Assembly (NCBI GenBank): GCA_014529385.2
Contig: CM043960.1
Coordinates: 79,716,832-79,780,831 of the forward strand
Reading direction: 5' to 3'
Source of the DNA: Adiantum capillus-veneris
Taxonomy: Eukaryota > Streptophyta > Polypodiopsida > Polypodiales > Pteridaceae
DNA: 64,000 bases
Below, one piece after another: positions 1 to 11,327 of the stretch; the stretch's first letter is position 1, and each line of letters begins with the position of its first letter. The position numbers and the translations under genes are program-made. The notes under the pieces are model-generated. The model made no database searches. It was given only the letters and a program-made list of their open reading frames with translations, and had not been told where the DNA came from.

Positions 1-1825
1 GAGGAGTGCTTCAATGTGCAAAAAGATCTAGAAGTGCAAGGGGAGACGAAGGACAAGACTATAGCAAAGAAGGTGAAACTAATGGAATTGCCTTTGCCTA
101 CAGATTGCAAGGAAAAGATGGATCAGGCTTCTTTGCAACCTAGTCTCCAAGATCCAAAAAGAATCAGACACAAGTTTATGCAAGAGTCATTGAAGATGTT
201 AAAAGTTGGAAGCAATGACTCCTTGACAGAGATTGGAAGAAAATGCTTTGAGTAGACACTCTCCAAACATGGAAAAGCTTTTGCATTTGAGCCACATGAG
301 ATAGGGTGTGTGCATCCAGCAAACCAATGGTAATATTCATTGTACCTCATGTGCCTTGGAACCTACGGCCAATTCCAGTGCCAAAAGCACTCTTGCCAAA
401 GCTTATAGATTTACTCAATGAAAAGATAAAGATGGGGATTTTGGAGCCTTCATGTGCCCCCTACTCAAGGAGATGGTTCACTATACCAAAGAAAAATGGT
501 CAACAAAGTCACAATCAAAAATATGGGTACATGGCCAATTGTAGATGAGTTTGCAGAAGCATTTGCAGGAAGGGCAATCTATTATATGGGGGATTTTTAC
601 TCAGGGTATGATCAGTTCCAACTAGCAATGGAAAGTAGGGACTTGACTACCATGAGAATACCCTTGGGTTTGGTAAGGATGTGCACCTTACTATATGGAG
701 TAACCAACTTGGTTGCGCACATGATGAATGGTATGAACAAAGTCCTACGTGACTTCATACCTCAAATTACAATGCCTTTTCTTGATGACATGCCAATCAA
801 AGGATGCAACTTAGCTAAAAAAGATGAGGCTCTAGATTCGAGGGGGTGCCATAAATATATGGCAAACCACATCAATGATTGTGATAGAATTTTAATAAGG
901 CTAGAAGAAGTGGACCTTACATTATCTGGGCAAAAGTCAGTGTTTGGGGTTGAAGAAATATTGATAGTGGACATCTTTGTAATCCTCATGGCCGCCGACC
1001 TTGTCCAACTAAAGTGGATGCAATACAGAGGATGAATGAATTATGTGTAAATATCACGGAGGTGAGAAGGTTTCTAGGAGCATGTGTCTTCTATATCATA
1101 TGGATTCCACATTATGCACATGCCCTAGATCCTCTTTATCAATTGCTAAGGAAGAACCAAAGAATTTAATGGAATGATGTACATGTAAAAGCTATGAGAA
1201 AGTTGAAGCAATTGTTGTTGTCTTCACCAACTTTGAGGAGGTTGACTATGAGTGTGGAAGACCGGTGATTATGACACTGGACACTAGTCCAACGGGGATC
1301 GGATGGGCAGTAGGACAAGACGATGAAGATAAACACGGGTATGTGGTGAGGTTTGGGGGCAAGGTTCTAAGCTCTCACCAAAGAGCATATCCACAGGTAA
1401 AAAGGGAGTTATGGGGGGTGGTTACAGCATTAAAGTGTGACAAAGAGTACTTCATTGGAGCATCCGTAGTAGAGACTGATTGCTTACCACTTCTAGGGAT
1501 GATTGCAAGATGCACTACTCCTGACATTGCTATGCTTAGGTGGATTGCTTATATAAAGTCCTTGAACCCAGAATTGAATCACATTATTGCAGGAAAAGAT
1601 AATTCAATGGTAGTTATGCTTTCAAGGGCAAGGTATGAAGATGAGGATGATATGATTGATGAGGAAGAAGATTTGGGCACAAAATTCTACACAATTTCTT
1701 ATGCAAAGTGTGATGATATATGCATTGTATCTTCACTGGAGTCCTTTTCAGAGGAGTTTTATGAGGATGAATGGTTGCTCATAGGTTGCTACTTGAGTAT
1801 TTTACAAAAGCAAGATGATTGGACT
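1..1825 (+). pseudogene. Ty3/gypsy element A: reverse transcriptase and RNase H (left part, broken)
   Basis: This is a relic of the pol gene that copies retrotransposon RNA into DNA. The translated text runs through the RT fingers (VPHVPWNLRPIPVPKALLPK, about 345-405), the palm (MGDFYSGYDQFQLAMES, about 585-635), an active-site equivalent FLDDMPIKG (about 778-804) where most gypsy elements have YxDD, the connection region (EVRRFLGACVFY, about 1060-1095) and RNase H (LDTSPTGIGWAVGQDD from 1274; VVETDCLPLLGM near 1468-1503). Frame changes near 460 and between 1035 and 1265, plus stops, break it. The 5' LTR, gag and protease lie outside the window. The sequence stops at 1825, where element B is inserted, and integrase resumes at 11531. 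Family assignment is confident; non-function is seen directly. Confidence 0.88.
1821..1825. repeat. Target-site duplication GGACT, left copy (element B)
   Basis: GGACT lies immediately before the TGTAAGG start of the left LTR. The same five bases follow the right LTR at 11531-11535. This fixes both ends of element B and shows it jumped into element A. Confidence 0.93.
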
Positions 1826-2799
1826 TGTAAGGTTTCCAGTTTTTGTAACCTTAAAGATTGTATAAAGCTTAATCAAACTGATATGATTATTGAAAAAGAA
1901 ATGTAGAATTGTCTGACCGTGGCAAATATTCGTATTTTTGGAACCGTAATCATGACTTTACTATGGTTAGAAATTTTCAAAACTGAATTCCGATAAAAAC
2001 TGACATAGTTATGGCCATTGAAAGTCTATATTGTTGATTAAATTAATTAAATTAATTATAAGGTTTTGCTAATCATTGCTGTAAAAGACTTTTATCTTGA
2101 AATCCCTAGATATTTACACATATTTATAGATATTTTAAAAATTAATCATGAAAAGGGTCAGAACAATAGCATGGTCAATTTGGTGCATGTGGGGGCTGTG
2201 TGGAGCAGTGATGAGCCTGTCCAGGCCAGATAAAGCATCAGGTGGCACTAGGGGGAGGCTGGGGGCTGCCTTGAAGTGCAAGGAACTGCCAAACACAGCC
2301 TATGAGGCCTAAAAAGCTAAAAAAAACCCCCCCTTCTTCACAAGTGAGACAGACTCGGAGTCTTGGCCATTTCTCTCTCACATAGAGAGAAACTCTACCC
2401 AAAAATCACTAGAGAGCAAACCTCTATCTGATTATCCACGGTAATTAGCCTAACCCCTTTTTAATTAATAAAATTATGCTAATTTATCTATATTTTTATA
2501 ATTAATCTAATTAATCAAGAAGATTAAACTTCTTTACACTCTAAATTACTCTCTTAATTCTTAATATCCTGTTGATTACTTAGATTAAGATTAGGGATAA
2601 TAATTGAATTAATTATTAAGCCATATTAGGATTGAAATTAATCTTTTTGGTCTTAAATTAAGGGTAATTATATTAACTAAACTTAGATTAGTATAGGATA
2701 ATTATCAGATCTAGATTAGTATAGGATAATTATCAGATCTAGATTAGACTATCAAGAAACTAGAAAAATTATCTCTTAATTTTTTGATTAGTTTTTGTA

Positions 2800-4250
2800 A
2801 TTAATTAGATAAAAATTAACTATTTTTAATCATAAAATGAATGGAAAATTAGTTCACACACTAACATAATTACACTGTAATTACCAAAACTAGAAAACCT
2901 TGTTAGAAAGCCAAGGTAATTAGGCCATGAACATAAAATTATTTTATCTAATTAATTACGTCAAAATTGTCTGTTTTTTAGTAAAAATTGAAGGGAGAAA
3001 TTAGCTAAATCACTTGTATAATTACAAAGTAATTATCAGATCTAGAAAACACTGTTAGAAAGTTGAGATGATTAGTTCATGCAAATTAGTTTAGCAAATT
3101 GTTTGTTTTTAGGCATAAATTGAAGGTGGAAATTAGCTAAATCACTTAGATAACTACAAAGTAATAATCAAAGCTAGAAAACACTGTTAAAAAGCCAAGA
3201 TAATTAGGCCATGCCCAGAAAATTAGTTTAACTAATTAATTAGGCCAAGTTTTTTGACTATAAATTGGAAAGGAAAATTAATAAATTAATTTATATAATT
3301 ACATAGTATTAACAGAGATAGAAAACAACATTAAGAAGTTGGTATAATTATCTTAAGCATAGATAATCAGTTTAACTAATTATCTTAACTAATGTTATCT
3401 GATTTTGATTGTAAATTAGAAAGGAAAATTAGTAAATTATTTTATATAATTACATAGTAGTTACCAAAGATTAAAAAGAGCATTAGAAAGTTAGAAAATT
3501 ATGTTAAGTGTAGATAATCAATTTAGCTAATTACCTTAGCTAATATTAGTTGATTTTGACTATAATTTGAAAAGGAAAATTAGCTAAATAAGTTAGAAAA
3601 CTATGTGTTAATTATCAGAGTTAGTTTACATGATAGAAAAGTCTTGATGATTATCTTAAGGTTAGAAAATTAGTATAGATATTTATCTAAGTCAAATTAT
3701 ACTAGTTCTAGTTGAAAATTAAAGGGGTAAAATTAATAAATCATGTTATATGACTACGTGTTATTTATCAGAGTTAGACTACATAATAAAGAAGTCATGA
3801 TAATTATCTTAAGGTTATAAAATTAATATAGATATTTATTTAAGTCAAATTATACTAGTTCTAGCTGAAAATTAAGGGGGGAAATTAGTAAATCATGTTA
3901 GATGATTACATGCTATTTATGAGAGTTAAAGTATATGATAAAAAAACCATGATAATTATCTAAAGGTTAGAAAATTAGTATAAATATTTATCTAAGTCAA
4001 AGTATACTAAATCTACCTGAAAAGCAAAGGGAGAAATTAGTAAATCATGTTAGATGATTACATGCTATTTATCAAAGTTAGATTACGTAATAACAAAATC
4101 ATGAGGATTATCTTAAGGTTAGAAAACTAATATAGATATTTATCTAGGTCAAATTATACTAATTCTAACTAAAATTTAAAGATAAAAATTAGATAAGTAA
4201 GTTAAAAAATTAAAATATAATTACCAAAGGTCAGAAATATCATTGTCTAC
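2800..4250. repeat. Degenerate ~150-bp repeats inside the 5' LTR of B
   Basis: Diverged copies follow one another. For example, GATATTTATCTAAGTCAAAT recurs (with variants) near 3678, 3831, 3983 and 4136, a step of about 152 bp; related text with AAATTAGCTAAATCACTT occurs further upstream. The 3' LTR keeps a shorter series up to about 10780. This suggests the LTR grew by internal tandem duplication. Confidence 0.75.
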
Positions 4251-4730
4251 TTGTGATAATTATACCATAGTTAATTAGTTAGTTTAGAAAATTACAATTG
4301 ACCAAAATTTCTATTTTTAGCAAAAGATTAATTAAAATAAATAGACTTTGTTGTCAAACATTTTGAGGAAAATTAGAGTAAGTGTAAACCAATGATATAA
4401 AGTTAAGTAAATGAAATCTTTAAAGAAAATAAATAGAATAAATATTAAGCTCAAAATAAGCAAATTTCAAGCTTAAAATTCGATAGGGAAATTAGGAAAA
4501 AGATATAGGAAATTATAAGAAAATTAGGAGAGCTTAGAAAACCCTTAGAAAAGCTTTGGAAAAAGTTATCATATCTATATAGGTAAATAAGAAATTATTA
4601 GGTCAAGAATTTATCAATTAAGACTACAAATTTAACCTTGATTGGGTTACGATTGAATACAAAGGTTAAGTTTAGCTTTCAGATAATTTACCTAATGATT
4701 ATACGTCTTTTTTTATTAGGATAAGAAGTT

Positions 4731-4874
4731 ATGGCACCCAAAAGGACCCGAGAAAATCCTACATTTGATGATGAGAACGAAGCTCCAAAACGAACTAGAG
4801 CGTCGCACAACAACAAAGCTGGGCCTAGTAGTAGGCCCACTGACGAGAGCGTTCGGGCCTCGGTGCTAGAATAA
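4731..4874 (+). other. 47-codon basic ORF inside the 5' LTR of B
   Basis: An ATG at 4731 opens a 47-residue frame starting MAPKRTRENPTFDDEN and closing at TAA 4872-4874. It is rich in Lys/Arg and Ser. Its opening resembles the start of many plant gypsy Gag proteins, but it sits in the LTR rather than after the primer site. The stop could be a mutated CAA, because the frame continues MLDQSQ to a donor-like CAG|GTGGGT at about 4890. The 3' LTR lacks this segment. It may be a gag exon trapped by recombination or chance; function unknown. Confidence 0.35.
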
Positions 4875-5598
4875 ATGCTTGATCAGTCCCAGGTGGGTCT
4901 TCGTTATAATTAAGTTTAAATAATTCAATTTTTTCTTAAGTATTAACATTGCATACAAAAAAGAGCAGTAAGGAATTAGGAAAGGTAAAACTGGCTTAAA
5001 AAAGGAAGGCATCTTCCAAGAACCCAACGTGCATTTGTTTATAAAGTAGAAGACTGGTTGAATTAGGAAAGATATGATTGATCATCCTTAAGATAGATTG
5101 TCTCAAGACACCTCCGACTCCTTGGTATATTTTGATGAATAATGATGGCTTTCCAGCCCACGGATAAGTCGGTTACCCCCCATGAACAATGAGTTTTTAC
5201 TCCATGTCATGTCTTGATATTTTTACATAAGTTAGGATACCGTTTTTATCCTAGGGGAGCCGCCCGGTTGTATGGGTAACTAGTTTGTTGTATAGGCACC
5301 CCGAACCTTGGGTTGGGGTTTATCCACCCCAGATTGTGAATAAGAAATGGGTGTCGTTTTTTCACCCTTAGGTAGTCTTGAGAAAAGAAGAGTTCTGATC
5401 ATGATTATTATGGACAATGTTTTGATTGACAGTACCATGTCTTTACTTTAAAGATGTTTGGTTGCTAAAAGATTGCTTTCCAATGTTGTCTGTAACACTT
5501 GATTGAAGGAGTCACTGTGACGGAAAGTTAAAAGAAACCATTATTTTAAATTTCAAAAAAATGTGATAGTAATTAGAAAACAAAACAATCATGTGTGA

Positions 5599-5820
5599 GT
5601 GCGGGGTGGTATGTGGGGATTGACCAAGGTTGTCAATCACGGACGGGTGGACATGATTGGTCAAGTAACTATCCATCCCTACGCACTAAAAACATTTAGA
5701 AAACTTCTTCACTTGAAAGAGGAGTTCACCAGCGGATGTGCCATTACATCTATTAGGGGGGAAAAAGTGTTGGTTGAGAATACCTTAGCCCAACTTGAAG
5801 AAGTTATAGGGCCGGAATAG
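5599..5820 (+). CDS. 73-codon ORF conserved in both LTRs of B (5' copy)
   Basis: An ATG-to-TAG frame of 73 codons beginning MRGGMWGLTKVVNH and ending LAQLEEVIGPE. The same frame, start and stop are kept in the 3' LTR (11106-11327), although about a third of residues differ. Between the copies I see only substitutions and no frame-breaking indel, whereas indels are frequent elsewhere in the LTRs. I do not recognise a family; predicted content is one or two amphipathic helices. It lies about 200 bp before the LTR end. It could be a real small protein, the end of a spliced ORF, or a coincidence. Confidence 0.4.
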   Translation: MRGGMWGLTKVVNHGRVDMIGQVTIHPYALKTFRKLLHLKEEFTSGCAITSIRGEKVLVENTLAQLEEVIGPE

Positions 5821-6026
5821 TTTTGGACTTTTAATATGTTGTCCTGGTTTCGCTAGGAGACAGGACTAAGTCTTCTTCTAGGGCTATAGACCCAAGCCTT
5901 TGTCAATGATAAAGCTCTATTCCTTGGATTTTTTCTTGTTTAGAGACTCGGATCTTTATTAGGCCTAGAGACCTGTCAAGGACCCCATCCCGATTTTTGG
6001 TGTTGGCGAGTTGGGGACCTCACAAG

Positions 6027-6038
6027 TGGTATCAGAGC
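6027..6038 (+). promoter_or_regulatory. Primer-binding site, initiator tRNA-Met (element B)
   Basis: TGGTATCAGAGC begins two bases after the 5' LTR. It is the standard complement of the 3' end of plant initiator tRNA-Met and primes minus-strand DNA synthesis. It confirms the 5' LTR end and the plus orientation. Confidence 0.95.
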
Positions 6039-6175
6039 GTGTGTTAATTAAAATCTTGGACCTAGGGAAAAGTTTAAAGTGTTGGGTTGAAATAAGTGAT
6101 CTTTGACAAATTCAATTAAAGAGGTATTTAAATAAAAAGAGGGAGAGAAAGAAAGAGATAAAATTATCCCCATCT

Positions 6176-6649
6176 TTGCAGGAAGATTTCCATCAGGCCT
6201 ACCGCAAATTCATGGATTTCAACATTAGGTTTATGAGGGCTTGCCTATCCCAACACTGTTCAATGCGAAAAAGTGTGATGAAATGGCTAGACATGAGATT
6301 TTCTCCTCCTACTTGGAGGATCAAGTGGTCAGGATCTGGTGGATTTTTCTTCATTGATGTGGGAGAGTTAGAAGGTTTAGAACTAAATATGAAGAGACTC
6401 AAATGGGCCAAAGATCTTAAAGTCATTGAAGTGTACTTTTTCATTCCGACGAAGAATCTAGAGGAAACCTTTGTAGTGGATGGTGCCCAAGTATCACACA
6501 ATCAGTGGGTGTTCGATCAGGTATCTAAAGTAACCTACCCAGGTAGAATTAGACCCATAGGTGTAGACCCTAGTTTTAGTGGACCAAAAGATGTTTCATA
6601 TTTTGATCCTATATCTGATCCACCCAAAGTCCACAAGATTATAGTATAG
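6176..6649 (+). CDS. Unrecognised 157-codon ORF in the leader of element B
   Basis: An open frame of 157 codons lies between the primer site and gag. It contains a basic, aromatic N-terminal part (HQAYRKFMDFNIRFMRACLS), a central segment with GFFFIDVGELEGLELNMKRL, and VIEVYFFIPTKNLEETF followed by a Pro/Asp-rich tail. I do not recognise a domain. It could be the N-terminal part of an aberrant Gag or captured host sequence. The frame is open while the downstream gag is broken, which is odd for neutral decay. No ribosomal or splice signal can be judged. Confidence 0.45.
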   Translation: MQEDFHQAYRKFMDFNIRFMRACLSQHCSMRKSVMKWLDMRFSPPTWRIKWSGSGGFFFIDVGELEGLELNMKRLKWAKDLKVIEVYFFIPTKNLEETFVVDGAQVSHNQWVFDQVSKVTYPGRIRPIGVDPSFSGPKDVSYFDPISDPPKVHKIIV

Positions 6650-6925
6650 GATTGTCGTCACCCTTATACATAGTAGGATCTTCATGGATTGTATTAACTC
6701 TTGTACATACTATGGTTCTCATGGGTATGCTATAAGCAGTATTGTTTATGGTTTGGCAATTGTCTTGATCCTGTGTGCAAAAGTTTTGAGTGTGAGATAA
6801 GTTAAAAGCATAAATAGAGATATTTTCATCTAGTACTAAATTTCACTAATTCAATCCCAGAGTAATATTCACGTAAATAGCCTTTACATTGTTACTCAAG
6901 AGAAAAAATTACTACTAAGCAAGTT

Positions 6926-7785
6926 CAACTCCCTACTTTCAAGGGAGAGGGACCCAATTTAGAGCGAGATGCCGAAGCATAGTTAGATGCTATGGACGGC
7001 TATTTCAAAGCCACAGGAACTGCTCAAGAAAACCAAACAATGTTGGGTATGTTCTGTCTCATTGGAGATGCCAAACTTTGGTGGAAGCAACACTGCAGAG
7101 ATAATCCCACAAGTAGTCCATCTTGGGAGAAAATGAAGCACGCAATCAAAGAACGCTATCTCCCTCCTGCACATCAGGCTATCAAGATGAACAAATTCTT
7201 TGGTATACGCCAGCTAGGATTTTCTCTGAGGAGTACTACACAAAATTTGTGTCCTTACGATGCTATGCTCCTCAAATGACAATGGAGAAACAAATTGCTC
7301 GCTTCTGTCAAGGACTCAACAAACCCCTAAGTGCACGTCTTGAAGCCATGAGGCCTACATCAATTCAGGATACCCTTCTCAGGGCCAAGCCTCTTGCAGT
7401 TGAAGGAACCAACTCTACAAGGAACTATAATGGATTTAATAACTTTAGGGGAAGAGCTAGGGGAAGTTTCAACCAAGGATATCAACAATGTGGAGTAGCT
7501 ACAGCAGTGAACTTGGAACAGACCTTCCCAAATGTTAGGTGCTATGGATGCAATCAAATGGGGCACTATAGAAATAATTGTCCAGAAGAGCAAAACCCTT
7601 GAACCATTGCTAGAGACATTCCTCAAAATCAAGGAGACAATCTAAGAGGAGGTAGAAATGGAGGACGAGGTAGAGGAAGAGCAAGAGGAGCTAGATCTTA
7701 TGCAATCATGGAAGAACCAACCTTAATGAATGAGGAAGATGAAAGAGCCACTTGCTTGGCCACAATTAACAATCCTAGAGCTTAG
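6926..7785 (+). pseudogene. gag of element B: capsid-like domain and CCHC knuckle, frameshifted
   Basis: Gag packages the element RNA into virus-like particles. The retrotransposon-gag signature is visible: FKGEGPNLERDAEA, then LDAMDGYFKATGTAQENQ and LIGDAKLWWKQH (about 7049-7096). A frame change near 7200 moves the text into the frame holding QIARFCQGLNKPLSARLEAM and the zinc knuckle CYGCNQMGHYRNNC (about 7540-7581, spacing CX2CX4HX4C). An RGG-rich tail (GGRNGGRGRGRARGAR) follows. Stops interrupt it at about 6979 and at 7600-7602; the latter could be CGA to TGA. No protease follows. Identification is good; the protein is not functional as it stands. Confidence 0.82.
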
Positions 7786-8649
7786 CAACAATAGACAGTT
7801 TTGTAAACCACTATAAATCAATAATGTAAAAGTTTGAGTTACTTGTATATTATAATGGTATACATTATTTTCTTTCCCAAAATTACTTAAGGAATCTAAA
7901 GTCAAATTAGTATTCAATCCAAAAATTAGGGGATGACCTAGCAAATGAGAAAGAGGTTCTCGATAGTAAGACAAGAATTTGAATCTTGAGAATGAGATAG
8001 TTATCAAAAAACCAACTCGCATTCCTTTTACACAAAATAGCCTTCCTTAAAAAATGACCTAGATATGTAAGTATTAATGCACAAGAATAATAGGAAACCA
8101 AAAGAACTCTTGGTATGATACTTCTTAAAACCCTTTACATATTAATGTGGTCAACCAGGCTAGAGCACAGAGGGAGTACCTCTGGTGTGATAATGGGAGC
8201 TTCTGCCAAATGTAGATTTCTCAAGATGGCAAGAACACGCCGAGCGCATTCAGATTGGTAAAACTGGAATACATGATACTTGTCAAACACTGATTTTTCT
8301 AAATGGTCAATTACATCGAGCGCATTCATGTTGACAAGGTGGATATATGGATCTTTTATGGAATAGACTCAACCTAGTTTTTGAGATGATACAAATGGTT
8401 TGTAAAGGTTTTTAAGATGATCTCAACACTGAGAGTTTCTTGGGGAAAAATTGAGTAGCAAGTAATTAGTAAGGAATTGTAGAAACTCCAACCAAATTGT
8501 ATCCTTGAAACTAGAAAGAACTCTTAGATTAAACTAACACTTGGTAAAGTTGAAAGATTATCCCACCAAAGATGCCACTTAGGAAGATGAATCTTCTCTT
8601 CTCAAGGACTTTCCCAATTTCGGTTGAGATGAGGACATCTCAATTCCTT
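7786..8649. other. Non-coding remainder of element B internal region
   Basis: Between the gag stop and the purine tract I see no pol motif on either strand. The only protein-like stretch is the reverse-strand frame at 8135-8361, described separately. Confidence 0.6.
8135..8361 (-). other. Reverse-strand protein-like fragment inside B (possible gene capture)
   Basis: On the minus strand a frame of about 75 codons is open from a TGA just upstream of 8361 to a stop at 8135. It reads KDPYIHLVNMNALDVIDHLE, then FDKYHVFQFYQSECARRVLA and further helix-like text. Its composition is that of a cellular helical protein and unlike the AT-rich surroundings. It runs antisense to gag. Retroelements can pick up host exons; this is a candidate for that. 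I do not recognise the source gene. Confidence 0.35.
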
Positions 8650-8661
8650 AAGTTGGGGTGA
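8650..8661 (+). promoter_or_regulatory. Polypurine tract of element B
   Basis: AAGTTGGGGTGA ends one base before the 3' LTR. It is the expected position and composition for the plus-strand primer. Confidence 0.7.
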
Positions 8662-10880
8662 TTGTAAGGTTTCCACTTTTTGAAACCTCAAAGATTGTAT
8701 AAAGCCTAATCAAACTGATATGATCATTGAAAAAGCAATGTATAATTGTCCGATCGTGGCAAATATTGGTATTTTTGGAACCGTAATCATGACTTTACTA
8801 TGGCTAGAAATTTTCAGAACTAAATTCTGATAAAAATTGACATAGTTATATAAGGCCACTGAAAGTTTATATTGCTTATTAAATTAAATAAATAAATTGT
8901 AAGATTTTGGTAATCATTACTATAAAAGACTTTTATCTTAAAATCCGTAGATATTTACAGATATTTATAGATATTTTAAAAATTAATCATGAAAAGGATC
9001 AAAAAATAGCAGGGTCGATTTGGTGTATCTGGGGACTGTGCAAAGCAGTGATGAGCCTGGCATGCTAGATAAAGCAGTAGGTGGCACTAGGGGGAGCATG
9101 GGGGCTACCTTAAAGTGCCAGGAACTGCCAAACACTGAGTCCTAAAAAGCTATAAAAAGGTCCCCCCCTCTTCACAATTGAGACAGACTCGGAGTCCTTG
9201 CCATTCCTCTCTCACATAGAGAGAAACTCTACCCAAAAATCACTAGAGACTAAACCTCTAGCTGATTATCCACGGCAATTAGTCTAACCCCTTTTTAATT
9301 AGCAGAATTGTGCTAAATTTACCTATAATTTCTTAATTAATCTCACTAGTTAAGAAGATTAAACTTATTTACACTCTAAATTATCCTCTTAATTCTTAAT
9401 ATTTTGTTGATTACTTAGATTAAGATTAAGGATATTAATATTTAATTAATTATTAAGTCATATTAGAATTGGAATTCATTTTTTTTTGTTTTAAATTAAG
9501 GGTAATTATACTATTAAACTTAGATTAGTATAAGATAATTATCAAAGCTGGATTAGAATGTCAAGAAGCTAAGAAAATTATCTCTTAGATTTTTTATTAG
9601 TTTTTGTAATTAATTAGATAAAAATTAACTATTTTTAATCATAAAATAAAGAAAATTAGTTAACACACTTAGATAATTACACCATAATTATTAGAGCTAG
9701 GAAATCTTTTTAGGAAGCCAAGGTAGCTAGGCCATGCACAAAAAATAAGTTTATCTAATTAATTAGGCCAAAATGTCTGCTTTTGAGCATAAATTAAAGG
9801 AGAAAATTAGCTAAATCACTTGGATAATTATAAAGTAATCATTAGCGCTGAAAAACACTATTTGAAAGTTGTGATAATTAGGCCATGCATAGAAAATAAT
9901 TTTACCTAATTAAATAGACTCAAATTGTCTGTTTTTAGACATAAATTGAACGGGGAAATTAGCTAACTCACTTAGATAATTACAAAGTAATTATCAAAGC
10001 TAGAAAAAACTATAAGAGAGCCAGGATAATCACGCCATGCCCAAAAAATTAGCTTAACTAATTAACTAAGCTAAAATTGTCTGTTTTTTGTTATAAATTA
10101 AAATGGAAAATTAGTATATTAATTTATATGATTACACGACAATTACTAGAGATAGAAAACAACATTTAGAAGTCAAGGTAATTATGTTAATCATAGATAA
10201 TCAATTTAGCTAGTTATCTTAGCTAATATTGTCTGATTTTGATTGTAAATTGGAAAGGAAAATTAGTAAATTAATTTATATAATTACATAATAATTATCA
10301 GAGATGGAAAATAGCATTAAAAAGTTGAGATATTATGTTAAGTACAGATAATTAGTTTAGCTAATTACCTTAGCTAATATTGGTTTATTTTGACTATAAT
10401 TTGAGAATGAAAATTAGCTAATTTAGTTAGAAAATTAGGTGCTAATTATGTGAATTATTTTACATGATAAAGAAGCCGTGATAATTTTATTAATGTTAGA
10501 AAATTATTATAGATATTTATCTAAGTCAAATTATACCAATTTTAGCTCAAAATTAAAGGGAAAAAATTAGTAAATCATGTTAGATGATTACAGGCTATTT
10601 GCCAGAGTTAGATTACATGATAAAGAAGCCATGATAATTATCTTAAGGTTAGAAAATTAATATAGATATTTATCCAAGTCAAACTATACTAATTCTAGCT
10701 GAAAATTAAAGGGGGAAAATTAGTAAATCGTGTTAGATGATTACATGCTATTTATGAGAATTAAATTACATATATAAAGAAGTTGTTCACCCTTAGGTGG
10801 ACTTGAGACAAGAAGAGTATTGGTCATGGTTATTATGGACAATGTTTTGAATGACAGTACCTTGTCTTAAGTTTAAAGAT

Positions 10881-11045
10881 TTTTGGTTGCTAAAAGAATG
10901 TTTTCCACTGCTGTCTTTAATACTTGATTGAAGGAATCACTATGACAGAAAGTTAAAAGAATGTTTGGTTGCTAAAAGAATGCTTTCCAATGCTGTCTTT
11001 AATACTTGATTGAAGGAATCACCATGACGGAAAGTTAAAAGAAAC
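10881..11045. repeat. 82-bp tandem duplication in the 3' LTR of B
   Basis: Text beginning TTTGGTTGCTAAAAGAATG occurs at about 10882 and again at about 10964, each followed by the same CTTGATTGAAGGAATCAC stretch. The 5' LTR has one copy, near 5457. The duplication therefore happened after insertion, or in a different template. Confidence 0.8.
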
Positions 11046-11105
11046 CAATGTTTTAAATGTTAAAACAATGTGATAGTAATTAGAAAACAAAAGAGTCATG
11101 TCTGA

Positions 11106-11327
11106 GTGCGGGGTGGTAAGTGGGGATTGACTAAGGTTGTCAATCACGGGGGGGTGGACCTGATTCGTAAGGTAACTATCCATCTCTGCGCACTAAAAAC
11201 ATTTAGAAAACTTCTTCACTTGGAAGAGGAGTCCACCAATGGGTGTGCCCTCACATCTGTTAGGGGGAAAAAAGCGTTGGTTGAGGATACCTTAGCCCAA
11301 CTTATGGAAGTTATAGGGCCAAAATAG
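11106..11327 (+). CDS. 73-codon ORF conserved in both LTRs of B (3' copy)
   Basis: The counterpart of 5599-5820: same length, same ATG and TAG positions, beginning MRGGKWGLTKVVNH and ending VIGPK. Shared blocks include ALKTFRKLLHL and LAQL-EVIGP. Changes are substitutions only. See the 5' copy for interpretation. Confidence 0.4.
   Translation: MRGGKWGLTKVVNHGGVDLIRKVTIHLCALKTFRKLLHLEEESTNGCALTSVRGKKALVEDTLAQLMEVIGPK

Larger units (their letters stand above)
1826..6024 (+). repeat. 5' LTR of element B (4199 bp)
   Basis: The direct repeat of 8663-11530 starts at TGTAAGG and ends ACCTCACA two bases before the primer site. It is extremely AT-rich, with a GC-richer core around 4730-4870 and 5220-5360. 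It carries about 1.4 kb (roughly 3930-5365) that the 3' LTR lacks. A length of 4.2 kb is unusually long for a plant LTR. Short ORFs at 4731 and 5599 lie inside it. Confidence 0.9.
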
